A stretch of 8,583 bases of DNA. Origin: Synergistaceae bacterium UBA5827. Lineage in GTDB: Bacteria > Synergistota > Synergistia > Synergistales > 79-D21. Positions 1 to 5,404 of the stretch are shown here, piece after piece. The stretch covers positions 3,008 through 11,590 of the forward strand of contig DJHE01000001.1 in NCBI GenBank assembly GCA_002432945.1, written 5' to 3'. The first letter of the stretch is position 1. Every line of letters begins with the position of its first letter. Under the pieces are notes generated by a model, which was given only the letters and a program-made list of their open reading frames with translations, was not told where the DNA came from and ran no database searches. Both the position numbers and the translations under genes were made by a program.

Positions 1-310
1 GGTGGGTTCGAAGGATCTTTCGCTGGAGCAGAAGTCTATTTGCGTGCTCAGAAAGGTGTAACTCGGGGACACCGTTCAGCCGGGAAACCCAGATCGACCT
101 TAGACCGACTTTCGATAAACCCCATCCGCCTGCCTTTGCAAAGGCTTCCTTTGCCGCAAAGGCAGATGCATAATGCCTTGCCGGATTTTTGCTCGACTCG
201 GCATAGGCCTTCTCCTCAGCGGAGAAGACTCGTTCGACGAAGGACTTATTCTCGATTGCGCGGGATATCCTTGAAATCTGGCAGAGGTCAATTCCGATTC
301 CTGAGATCAA
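1..310 (-). CDS. acpS: Holo-[acyl-carrier-protein] synthase, C-terminus cut off by the window edge
   Basis: AcpS transfers 4'-phosphopantetheine from coenzyme A to a serine of apo-acyl carrier protein, which activates it for fatty acid synthesis in the cytoplasm. The translated 103 residues start MISGIGIDLCQISRI, matching the family N-terminus with its Mg-binding Asp (GIGIDL, Asp8). They continue with RVFSAEEKAY, the KNPARHYASAFAAKEAFAKA segment carrying the second metal-binding Glu, and VGLRSIWV..NGVPELHLS. The family is about 120-126 aa, so roughly 20 residues are missing beyond base 1. I chose a TTG start at 310-308 because a GGGGAGGG Shine-Dalgarno lies about 5 nt upstream and the homology begins there. 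It is chromosomal flank, downstream of tRNA-Val and its terminator, probably with its own promoter (TATAAT at 344-349). Identity rests on motif recognition and is confident. Confidence 0.88.
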   Translation of the reverse strand, partial: MISGIGIDLCQISRISRAIENKSFVERVFSAEEKAYAESSKNPARHYASAFAAKEAFAKAGGWGLSKVGLRSIWVSRLNGVPELHLSEHANRLLLQRKILRTH

Positions 311-343
311 AACAGCCCTCCCCTTCTTGTTGAATACGTGGCG

Positions 344-349
344 ATTATA
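344..349 (-). promoter_or_regulatory. acpS: Putative -10 box of the acpS promoter
   Basis: A perfect TATAAT read on the minus strand sits between the tRNA terminator and acpS, about 34 nt upstream of the TTG start. No good -35 hexamer is visible 16-18 bp upstream (the best is TTTCTC). The placement just after a terminator makes a fresh promoter likely, but only the -10 is convincing. Confidence 0.4.
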
Positions 350-370
350 AGGGAATAGGGAATGAAGAGA

Positions 371-400
371 AAGAAAAAGGCACCCCATTTTTGGGGTGCC
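371..400 (-). terminator. Rho-independent terminator after the left tRNA-Val
   Basis: On the minus strand an 8-bp perfect stem GGCACCCC/GGGGTGCC (extendable to 9 by an A-T pair) is followed by TTTTTCTT. It begins 8 bp after the encoded CCA end of the left tRNA. This is the original chromosomal terminator of the rlmB-tRNA transcript, now separated from rlmB by the inserted element. Confidence 0.9.
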
Positions 401-408
401 TGGTATTT

Positions 409-483
409 TGGTGGGTGGTACAGGAATCGAACCTGTGACCTCTTCCGTGTCAAGGAAGCGTTCTTCCTCTGAACTAACCACCC
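409..483 (-). tRNA. tRNA-Val (anticodon GAC), left copy
   Basis: Read on the minus strand, a 75-nt cloverleaf can be folded including an encoded CCA. The acceptor stem is GGGTGGT/ACCACCC with discriminator A. The anticodon stem is CTTCC/GGAAG with loop TTGACAC, giving anticodon GAC (Val). The T arm contains GGTTCGATTCC. It is identical to the copy at 6952-7026. Its 3' side keeps the native terminator, while its 5' side is element DNA. It could still be expressed if the weak promoter at 505-532 is real. Confidence 0.95.
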
Positions 484-489
484 GGAGCA
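409..489. repeat. 81-bp direct repeat, left attachment site (attL/attR-type)
   Basis: This 81-bp stretch matches 6952-7032 base for base. It covers the whole tRNA-Val gene plus the 6 bp immediately 5' of it (TGCTCC on the minus strand). Identity stops abruptly on both sides (408 vs 6951 and 490 vs 7033). It marks the left boundary of the integrated element; the exact crossover point within it cannot be read from the sequence. Confidence 0.92.
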
Positions 490-620
490 AAACCCTTGCA
501 AATACTGATATCAGGCCGCCTTCAGTTTTCAAGATACCTGTCCAGGATCGCTTCCCTGCATAAAACGCACTTTCCATTTTCGAGACTTCGAAGGTTTACT
601 TTTCCGGCGAAACGGGCTGA
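490..620. other. Left-end non-coding DNA of the element
   Basis: These 131 bp between the left tRNA and the stop codon of the 291-aa gene carry no ORF with coding character. The only thing seen is a weak promoter-like pair reading toward the tRNA (505-532). As the element end opposite the integrase, it may also hold accessory recombination sites, but no clear arm-site repeats are visible. Confidence 0.5.
505..532 (-). promoter_or_regulatory. Possible element-borne promoter for the left tRNA-Val
   Basis: On the minus strand TTGAAA (-35, 5 of 6 consensus) is followed after 16 bp by TATCAG (-10, 4 of 6). The expected start point would be about 15 nt upstream of the tRNA 5' end. The fit is modest and chance cannot be excluded, but such a promoter would keep this copy active without read-through from the element. 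Confidence 0.33.
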
Positions 621-1496
621 TTATTCGGGGCTTTGTGCTGCTTTCCGATAACGCATAGCCTTTGTGTGAAAGTAGTCATAGCAAGAGGGCGTGTTCACTT
701 TGGACGGGTCCGTTTCTCGATCCTTCACCCGGTTGTGGAGCCATATCTCCTCGCCGATTGGAAGCCCAAAGATTCTTTTCTCGTACTCGGTCAAAAATCC
801 GGCCTTGGACATGACTTCTTGCGGGCCATACTTCTCGCATCTATGGCAATAACGATAGGGCGGCTCGGTCTTCTTTTTGACGAGGAAGCCCGAAAGCTGA
901 GCAATGGCGCAAGCTGCGATAGTGGGGCTCCATCGCTCGATGTAGAAAGCCTCTTCAGGTCCATTCTTGGGAGCCTTCAGCTGGAAGCCCGAAGGGTGGG
1001 CAAGAAGCAATTCGTTTAGGGTCCCTTGGGCGGCAAATCGGCGGCCTTCGTCTGGAGCCTGGCAAGCCTTATGCACGAATCGGACCTTTTGCACGAATAA
1101 GCTCCACTCTTCCAAGGACCCCAGGTCCACCCGCTCCCCCTTGGCGGTCTTAATGCGTTTTTTCCCGTCATAGAAGAGCGGGCCAACGGTGGCGGCGAAC
1201 TCCAGGAATTTTTCCTCGAATAACCCGGCCTTCTCCACGCTCGGTATGCCTGTTAAGTCAAAGAGGCGTACCAGCTTTTCAAAGAGCGGGAATCCCTTTT
1301 CGTCAATATCCTTTAGCCCTATGCGTTGGCAACCTCGAAAGTTTGTGGCGTTGGCCACCAAAACCCTTTTTTGCCAGGGCGGGGCGTTCTTCGTCCCCTT
1401 GACTGAGATCCACGACAAGGCTTCCCGGTCGAACCTCCAATATTGGGGTTCAGGCGGATTGTACATAGAAATGTTCATTTCCTGTAAGGTCTCCAT
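621..1496 (-). CDS. Unknown 291-aa protein with C-terminal Cys-rich, zinc-ribbon-like motif
   Basis: I do not recognise a named family. The middle contains KFLEFAATVGPLFYDGK (about 97-112), reminiscent of bacterial hypothetical proteins that pair an FAxxYGPL-type helical segment with a Cys-rich C-terminus. Next comes a helical stretch around 128-145. The C-terminus has YCHRCEKYG (Cys217, Cys220), then TPSCYDYFHTKAMRYRK (Cys272, His277), a plausible CCCH metal site followed by a basic tail, loosely recalling CGNR-type zinc fingers. No signal peptide or membrane segment is seen. It is transcribed divergently from the XRE regulator, so that regulator may control it. The start is uncertain: the ATG at 1496 lacks a Shine-Dalgarno, and the predicted promoter would start RNA almost at this codon, so ATGs at 1478 or 1466 are alternatives. 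This may be the element's cargo gene. The function is unknown. Confidence 0.75.
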   Translation of the reverse strand: METLQEMNISMYNPPEPQYWRFDREALSWISVKGTKNAPPWQKRVLVANATNFRGCQRIGLKDIDEKGFPLFEKLVRLFDLTGIPSVEKAGLFEEKFLEFAATVGPLFYDGKKRIKTAKGERVDLGSLEEWSLFVQKVRFVHKACQAPDEGRRFAAQGTLNELLLAHPSGFQLKAPKNGPEEAFYIERWSPTIAACAIAQLSGFLVKKKTEPPYRYCHRCEKYGPQEVMSKAGFLTEYEKRIFGLPIGEEIWLHNRVKDRETDPSKVNTPSCYDYFHTKAMRYRKAAQSPE

Positions 1497-1502
1497 GTCG
1501 CT

Positions 1503-1530
1503 AGAATAACACCTAGAGGGAGAAAGTCAA
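1503..1530 (-). promoter_or_regulatory. Promoter of the 291-aa gene in the divergent control region
   Basis: On the minus strand TTGACT (-35, bases 1525-1530) is followed after 16 bp by TATTCT (-10, bases 1503-1508). It lies in the 55-bp gap between two divergent genes and overlaps a short symmetric element, CTAG-8 bp-CTAG (1501-1516). This is a natural place for the neighbouring XRE protein to bind. The promoter is moderately supported; the operator role is inferred. Confidence 0.5.
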
Positions 1531-1551
1531 GACGGGAAGGGAGGTGAATCC

Positions 1552-1755
1552 ATGAGCAAGATGCGGGAGATCCGAAAAGGACACAGCATGACCCTGGCGG
1601 AACTCAGCTTCAGGGCGGGCGTTCAGGAAACATGGCTTTCCAATGCGGAGCGGGGCTGGAAAAAGTTTTCCGAAACGGCCCAGGGAAAGATTGCGGCGGT
1701 TCTCGGTGTGGATCGCGAGGAACTTTTCGATGATGCGGGAAGGGCAAAAAATTAA
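1552..1755 (+). CDS. XRE-family (Cro/CI-type) helix-turn-helix regulator
   Basis: This 67-aa protein is almost entirely one HTH domain. The scaffold reads MREIRKGHSMTLAELSFRAG, with helix 2 at about residues 14-22, and VQETWLSNAERG at about 24-35 is the recognition helix. IAAVLGVDREELF closes the domain in the usual way. A strong Shine-Dalgarno, GGAGGTGA (1540-1547), precedes the ATG. It heads the plus-strand operon with the 150-aa gene and the replication protein, and is divergent from the 291-aa gene. By family and position it is the likely repressor or copy-control switch of the element. No dimerisation or peptidase domain is present. Confidence 0.9.
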   Translation: MSKMREIRKGHSMTLAELSFRAGVQETWLSNAERGWKKFSETAQGKIAAVLGVDREELFDDAGRAKN

Positions 1756-1797
1756 GCCCACTCCGGCGAGGGAGCGGGCGGCCCGGATGGACCGGGC
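1756..1797 (+). promoter_or_regulatory. Two tandem GC-rich hairpins between operon genes
   Basis: Directly after the XRE stop codon, GCCCaCTCC (1756-1764) can pair with GGAGcGGGC (1771-1779), one mismatch. Next, GCCCGG (1781-1786) pairs perfectly with CCGGGC (1792-1797) across a 5-nt loop. Neither is followed by a U-run, so they are not standard terminators. They could stabilise or process the mRNA or attenuate downstream expression. Confidence 0.45.
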
Positions 1798-1828
1798 AAA
1801 ATGCTGAACATTCTGAGGTGATTGTACC

Positions 1829-2281
1829 TTGAAAACTGAGAAGATGGAACCCCCAAGGCGGGGCGGCAAGAGCAAGGGCGAGAAGTTTTCCTGTGTCTAC
1901 CAGGGAACAACGGTAGCGGGCGGCTATTGGTTCGAGGATCGGCGGGTGTTCGAAAAGCAGGTGAAGCCCGAAGACTTCTTCCGGTCCCTCCAGACCTACG
2001 GGATAGATGACCCAAACGTCCAGGCCCTTCGGGAGCGTGGATGCAAGGAAATCCTCCTCATGGTCACGGGCGGTTGTACTTACCGGATCGCCTTTGAAAC
2101 CTTCCTGGAGAAGTCGAAGAAGATAGACTGGCCCGCGAGAGAGAACTTCCGCTTCCCTCTCAGGTGGTACTGCCCCTTGAAATATTGGAGGCTTGCCGGT
2201 GGCGGCGTAGAGCCTCAGTCCAACGGCGCGTTTACGAACGGGCCCCGGCAGGGGGACTTGTTCAGGGTCCCAAGGGATTAG
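1829..2281 (+). CDS. Unknown 150-aa protein of the replication operon
   Basis: I cannot name a family. The N-terminus is basic (PPRRGGKSKGEKF), followed by a core with YWFEDRRVFEKQV and LQTYGIDDPNVQALRERGCKEILLMVTGGCTYRIAFETFLEK (about 54-95), then a segment ending CPLKYWRL (about 115-122) and a Gly/Pro-rich tail. The core pattern, a short beta-rich unit saying that residue n 'reads' a protein's input, resembles small accessory proteins of phages and islands, without a known activity. The TTG start at 1829 is supported by GAGGTG (1815-1820) 8 nt upstream; an in-frame ATG at 1844 is an alternative. The gene ends 9 nt before the prim-pol gene, so the two are probably translated from one message. 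Confidence 0.72.
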   Translation: MKTEKMEPPRRGGKSKGEKFSCVYQGTTVAGGYWFEDRRVFEKQVKPEDFFRSLQTYGIDDPNVQALRERGCKEILLMVTGGCTYRIAFETFLEKSKKIDWPARENFRFPLRWYCPLKYWRLAGGGVEPQSNGAFTNGPRQGDLFRVPRD

Positions 2282-2290
2282 GGCGGCGGC

Positions 2291-3976
2291 GTGGACGGCT
2301 CCAGGAGCAACCTCAAAGAAGCCCTAAACATCGCCGCTCTTGGCTGGCCGGTTATCCCTGAGCGGGACAAGATTCCCCTCGTTTCAAAGTGGCCTGAGAT
2401 AGCCTCCACGGTCCCGGCTGTCCTTGAAAGATGGTGGCGGGAGCATGAGGGGGCAGGGATCGGAGTCCTGACGGGTCCCCGTTCAGGCCTGGCGGTCCTT
2501 GACGTTGACCCGCGCAATGGCGGCAATGACTCCCTGGAGGCTGTTTTCCCTGAAGGATTGCCGGAAACCCCACGTTCGCGGACAGGTGGCGGCGGCCAGC
2601 ATATATTCTTCAGATACCCGCTCCCAGGCCCCATAAAATCCGGCGAGATCATGCCCGGACTTGAAATCAAGGCGGACGGCGGAAAGGTCACGGTCCCCCC
2701 GAGCGTCCACCCGAACGGCAAAGAATACGAATGGGCGGTCTCGCCGTTTAAAACGGACCTGGCCCCACTCCCCCAGGTGATCCTTGGCCTCATGGCCCGA
2801 AGGTTGAAATCAGACAGGACGGCCAGGGGCGAAGGGGAGCCTATCCCCCAGGGGCAAAGGAACGACCGGCTTACCGCCATTGCGGGAGCCATGCGCAAGC
2901 AGGGAATGGGACAGCCTGAGATTGAAGCGGCGATTCTCACGGTAAACGAGAGCCAATGCAAGCCGCCGCTTCCCGAAAGGGAAGTTTTGGGAATCGCTCG
3001 ATCGGTGGGGAGGTATAAACCGGACCCTCAGACGGTAAAGACTGCCCCATCCCCTAAAATCTTCACGGGTGCAGAACTCCAAAGAACGGAATTCAAGGCC
3101 CCTAAATGGGCGGTCCCCGGATTGATACCGGAAGGGCTTTCCATCCTCGCGGGTTCGCCTAAGACCGGAAAGTCCTTCTTCTCTCTGGCAGTCGCGGCAG
3201 GGGTGGCCTATGGGGGGGCGGTCCTCGGGAGCATCGAGGTAGAACCGGGTGAAGTGCTGGCCCTATGTCTGGAGGACACTCCCCGGCGAATAAAGGCCCG
3301 GCTGGAGCAGGTTTGCGGGGATGGCCCCTTCCCGGGAAAGCTGCATGTTTGCACAGAAACCCCCAGGGCGGACCAGGGGGGCATTGAATTCATCGAGGGC
3401 TGGCTTGAGGAACATCCAAAGGCACGGCTGGTGATCGTGGACACTTTCCAGAAATTCAGGAAGCCCGCAAGCCGAAACGGGAACATTTACGGGGAGGACT
3501 ATGCAGCGGCAGGCCTCCTGAAGAGCCTCGCAGACCGTCATCAAGTCGGCATAGTCGCGGTGCATCATACCCGGAAGGGAGAGGCGGCGGATCCCCTGGA
3601 AATGGTCTCGGGCAGCATGGGGCTTACCGGCTCGGCGGATACCATCATGGTGCTGAAAAGAGCAAGGGGGCAAAACTCGGCGGATTTCTTCCTGACGGGG
3701 CGAGACGTTGAAGAGAAGACCCTTAGGTTGAGGTTTGACGAACTCGGCTGGATCATCGAGGGCGAAAAGGATCAGGTGGACCTGTCGGGCGGGAGAAGGG
3801 CCATTCTCGGGATCCTGAAGGAAGTCGGCGGACCACTCCACTATAAAGACATCGCGGCGGCGTTGAACCGGCCGGAAGGAACCATCAAGAGCAGTCTTTC
3901 AAGGATGTCCAAGGTAGGACAGGTGATCAGTCTCGATAAAGGAAAATACACGATACACCCGAACCACTGCAACTGA
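2291..3976 (+). CDS. Replication protein: prim-pol, PriCT-like and RecA-like helicase fusion
   Basis: A primase-polymerase fused to a hexameric helicase module can unwind and prime a plasmid- or phage-type origin. Residues 1-168 form the bifunctional prim-pol domain, with LALNI..GWPVIP-like start, catalytic VLDVDP (Asp71, Asp73), TGGGGQHIFF (His104) and IKADGGKVTVPPSVHPNGKEYEW. Residues about 187-240 (GQRNDRLTAIAGAMRKQGM) look like the primase C-terminal helical domain. Residues 280-460 are an AAA_25/RepA-like ATPase with Walker A GSPKTGKS (288-295), ED at 328-329, Walker B RLVIVD (379-384) and AVHHTRKG (423-430). Residues 503-556 fold like a winged helix (HYKDIAAALNRPEGTIKSSLSRM). All catalytic motifs are present, so it is probably active. 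The GTG start at 2291 has only a weak Shine-Dalgarno. The last codons lie inside the iteron array that follows, and the protein probably acts there. Confidence 0.92.
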   Translation: MDGSRSNLKEALNIAALGWPVIPERDKIPLVSKWPEIASTVPAVLERWWREHEGAGIGVLTGPRSGLAVLDVDPRNGGNDSLEAVFPEGLPETPRSRTGGGGQHIFFRYPLPGPIKSGEIMPGLEIKADGGKVTVPPSVHPNGKEYEWAVSPFKTDLAPLPQVILGLMARRLKSDRTARGEGEPIPQGQRNDRLTAIAGAMRKQGMGQPEIEAAILTVNESQCKPPLPEREVLGIARSVGRYKPDPQTVKTAPSPKIFTGAELQRTEFKAPKWAVPGLIPEGLSILAGSPKTGKSFFSLAVAAGVAYGGAVLGSIEVEPGEVLALCLEDTPRRIKARLEQVCGDGPFPGKLHVCTETPRADQGGIEFIEGWLEEHPKARLVIVDTFQKFRKPASRNGNIYGEDYAAAGLLKSLADRHQVGIVAVHHTRKGEAADPLEMVSGSMGLTGSADTIMVLKRARGQNSADFFLTGRDVEEKTLRLRFDELGWIIEGEKDQVDLSGGRRAILGILKEVGGPLHYKDIAAALNRPEGTIKSSLSRMSKVGQVISLDKGKYTIHPNHCN

Positions 3977-4017
3977 ACGAACCAATGCAACCAATGCAAC
4001 CAATGCAACCACTCGAA
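3964..4017 (+). repeat. 9-bp iteron array 1 (CCAATGCAA units)
   Basis: Six consecutive 9-bp units start at 3964, 3973, 3982, 3991, 4000 and 4009. The three central ones are identical (CCAATGCAA) and the outer ones are degenerate (CCACTGCAA, CTGAACGAA, CCACTCGAA). The first unit and part of the second encode the last residues and stop codon of the replication protein. The shared core GCAACC is also seen, reversed, in the second array. Confidence 0.85.
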
Positions 4018-4115
4018 CTTATAGTCTTGGTTGCGGTCTGGTTGCGGGGGTTCGGTTAAGAGGCGAACCGGCCAACCTCAGCAATAGCATAGCCTGAAGG
4101 GGCATATTTTAATCC

Positions 4116-4142
4116 GGTTGCAGCGGTTGCAGCGGTTGCGGG
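4116..4142 (-). repeat. 9-bp iteron array 2 (GGTTGCAGC units), inverted to array 1
   Basis: Three units on the plus strand, GGTTGCAGC, GGTTGCAGC and GGTTGCGGG, start at 4116, 4125 and 4134. Their core GGTTGC is the reverse complement of GCAACC in the array at 3964-4017. The same 9-bp period in both suggests one binding protein. Confidence 0.8.
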
Positions 4143-4181
4143 TAATGGCCTAAAATTCACTACTTCACCGATAAGCATATA

Positions 4182-4213
4182 CCCCCATGTCATCCCCGGC
4201 ATGGGGGTTTTAT
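4182..4213 (+). terminator. Rho-independent terminator of the replication operon
   Basis: CCCCCATG (4182-4189) pairs perfectly with CATGGGGG (4200-4207) over a 10-nt loop, followed by TTTTAT. It ends the plus-strand transcript of the XRE, 150-aa and replication genes, after the putative origin, so that transcription would run through the iterons and stop here. Confidence 0.8.
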
Positions 4214-4230
4214 CATGCCTTGGGCGGCGT

Positions 4231-4270
4231 GGCAGCCGACAAACGGGAATGGCAGCTGACTGCAGCTGAC
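4231..4270 (+). repeat. 10-bp repeats GGCAGCTGAC
   Basis: GGCAGCCGAC (4231), GGCAGCTGAC (4251) and TGCAGCTGAC (4261) occur in a 10-bp register; the unit at 4241 is unrelated. The CAGCTG core is a palindrome. Confidence 0.6.
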
Positions 4271-4392
4271 AGGCGGCTCAGATTTGAGCCTGTATGCAGC
4301 TTACCCCCTCCTGGCCGGTTCCTGAAAGGATCAAACCTCTTGCGGGCCATAGGCCTGCATAAACAAGGCGAAAGGCCCGTAAATAATTGCTA

Positions 4393-4426
4393 TCAATTGG
4401 CGGCGGGCGGCGGTCAATTGACGGCG
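4393..4426 (+). repeat. Two 13-bp near-identical repeats, two helical turns apart
   Basis: TCAATTGGCGGCG (4393-4405) and TCAATTGACGGCG (4414-4426) differ at one base and begin 21 bp apart. Each includes the palindrome CAATTG. The spacing of two helical turns fits paired binding sites on the same DNA face. Confidence 0.6.
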
Positions 4427-4479
4427 AATTCCAGAGGGTGTCCATCGGACATCCGCAGGGCATCCCAAGGACGGCGCAG

Positions 4480-4705
4480 GACTTCCCGAAGACTTCCCGA
4501 AGACTTCCCAAACGCTTCCCGAAGACTTCCCCATCATTTGACGATCATTTGACGATCGCTTGACGATGATTTGACGGTGCGTGACTGAAGGCGTGACTGA
4601 AGCGTGACCGGTCACGGTATGGAGTCACGGTGACGTTCTTGTGACGTTCCCGAAACGTCACTCGGCGTTACTGTAACGTTACCGAAACGTTTCACGGCGT
4701 TACGG
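4480..4705. repeat. Helically phased repeat tract of about 225 bp in three motif blocks
   Basis: Block A: (G)ACTTCCC-type units begin at 4480, 4491, 4502, 4513 and 4524, exactly 11 bp apart. Block B: TGAC begins at 4539, 4550, 4561, 4572, 4582, 4594 and 4605, spacing 10-12 bp. Block C: (A/G)CGTT or ACGTC begins at 4633, 4644, 4655, 4665, 4676, 4687 and 4697, spacing 10-11 bp. Inside are perfect inverted repeats: GTGACCGGTCAC (4604-4615), GTGACGTT/AACGTCAC (4641-4661), CGTTAC-T-GTAACG (4666-4678) and GTAACGTTAC (4673-4682). The spacing close to one helical turn would put all sites on one DNA face. The role (origin, centromere-like or regulatory) is unknown. Confidence 0.8.
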
Positions 4706-4892
4706 CCCAGGCAACCGGGCCCCTCGGTCCTTTTCCCATGGCGGCTTTATCCCAGGCATGGCAACGGTTGGCTTCATTGGAGTACAATACAGGGGGAGGG
4801 TAGGAAGAAATCTCTAGGGCTTTAGCGTGGCGTGCCGGACGGTGGTCACGTGCGTGTCGCCGTGAATTTCAGATAGGGGGGGTATTTTCAGT

Positions 4893-5321
4893 ATGGCTCC
4901 AGAGTGGCGATCCTTGGTCCTGGCGGTCATCAGGCAGGCATGGGAACGGCGGCAGGAGATCAAGGAGTGGCGAGAATACCTTCAGGCGGTGACGAGACCC
5001 CAACCCGGCTATACCGGACGGGTCCAGGGCGGCGAGAGCATCCCTCAGGCGGTGCGGCTCCAGGAGAGAATGGAGCATGACCTCGAGCTTTCCACAGCGG
5101 CCCGGTGTCTGGAGATCCTAAACGGCCTCTTCCCCCACTTCGACAAGGACACCCGGCGGTGGCTCCAGGCCTATCAGCAGGGCGGTGATGAGGGCGTGGA
5201 GGCGGCGGGCCTCGATCGCAGGCAAGCCTGGAGGATCAAGCGGAGGGTCGCGCAGCAGGTAGGAGAGAGGCTATTCCCGGCCTATTGCGGCTTTGACGAG
5301 ATCCGGGAACAGTACATATAG
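4893..5321 (+). CDS. ArpU/RinA-like putative phage-type transcription regulator
   Basis: The 142-aa protein has an N-terminal helical, charged part (about 1-32), a linker with PGYTGRVQGGESI (about 38-50), then helix-rich RLQERMEHDLELSTAARCLEILNGLF and DKDTRRWLQAYQQG. It ends with a region-4-like helix-turn-helix, EAAGLDRRQAWRIKRRVAQQVGERLF (about 103-128). This order is like the small sigma-region-4-like late regulators ArpU and RinA of phages and pathogenicity islands, and no catalytic motif is seen. The ATG is preceded by GGGGGG (around 4876-4881). It lies just downstream of the phased repeat tract, which makes that tract a candidate binding site. The family assignment is tentative; another small DNA-binding protein, including a terminase small subunit-like one, is possible. 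Confidence 0.65.
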   Translation: MAPEWRSLVLAVIRQAWERRQEIKEWREYLQAVTRPQPGYTGRVQGGESIPQAVRLQERMEHDLELSTAARCLEILNGLFPHFDKDTRRWLQAYQQGGDEGVEAAGLDRRQAWRIKRRVAQQVGERLFPAYCGFDEIREQYI

Positions 5322-5345
5322 GGTGGTGAATGACCTGCACCATGC

Positions 5346-5379
5346 AGAAAGGGCCCCCCAAAACGGAGGGACCCCTTCT
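5346..5379 (-). terminator. Hairpin between convergent genes, possible terminator
   Basis: On the minus strand GGGTCCCTC can pair with the GGGGGGCCC side, forming about 9 bp including two G-T wobbles, followed by TTTCT. On the plus strand the outer AGAA/TTCT pairing extends it. It lies in the 83-bp gap between the ends of the 142-aa and 103-aa genes, so a bidirectional terminator fits, though the U-run is short. Confidence 0.45.
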
Positions 5380-5404
5380 GACGCGAACAGGTGGCCCGCA
5401 GGGA

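Larger units (their letters stand above)
3964..4180. other. Candidate replication origin of the element
   Basis: This stretch directly follows a replicase gene and holds 9-bp iterons in forward orientation (3964-4017), GGTTGCGG twice 11 bp apart (4029, 4040), an AT-rich patch (around 4102-4113, CATATTTTAAT) and a second 9-bp array in reverse orientation (4116-4142). This is the usual composition of an iteron-regulated origin with a DNA-unwinding element. The location next to its initiator gene supports it. Activity as an origin is inferred. Confidence 0.6.
4214..4892. other. Long non-coding, repeat-rich region
   Basis: No convincing gene is present in these 679 bp; the open frames present simply translate repeats and have no SD or family features. 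It contains 10-bp repeats (4231-4270), a 13-bp near-repeat pair 21 bp apart (4393-4426) and the helically phased tract (4480-4705), followed by about 180 bp without clear structure apart from TACAAT near 4785 and the Shine-Dalgarno of the next gene. Confidence 0.7.

Noticed and set aside
40..333. Arg-rich open frame of 97 codons on the plus strand
   Set aside because: Antisense to acpS, whose motifs are unmistakable.
1018..2281. Similar strings AGGGTCCCTTGGG and AGGGTCCCAAGGG in two genes
   Set aside because: Only about 10 bp, inside coding sequence of unrelated genes; expected by chance in GC-rich DNA.
2278..2961. Open frame of 227 codons antisense to the replicase
   Set aside because: The plus-strand frame carries clear prim-pol motifs; the antisense frame has low-complexity composition.
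3263..3841. Open frame of 192 codons antisense to the helicase part
   Set aside because: Shadow of the Walker-motif-bearing frame; no family features or ribosome-binding site.
4187..4552. Open frame of 121 codons on the plus strand
   Set aside because: It starts inside the terminator stem, has no Shine-Dalgarno, and its C-terminal half is a translation of the 11-bp repeats (Arg/Ser/Pro-rich).
3964..4705. CRISPR array
   Set aside because: Repeat periods are 9-11 bp with no unique spacers, far too short for CRISPR, and no cas gene is present.
4760..4800. Promoter around TACAAT (4783-4788 region) for the 142-aa gene
   Set aside because: No acceptable -35 hexamer at 16-18 bp and it is over 100 bp from the gene, so it was not listed as a feature.
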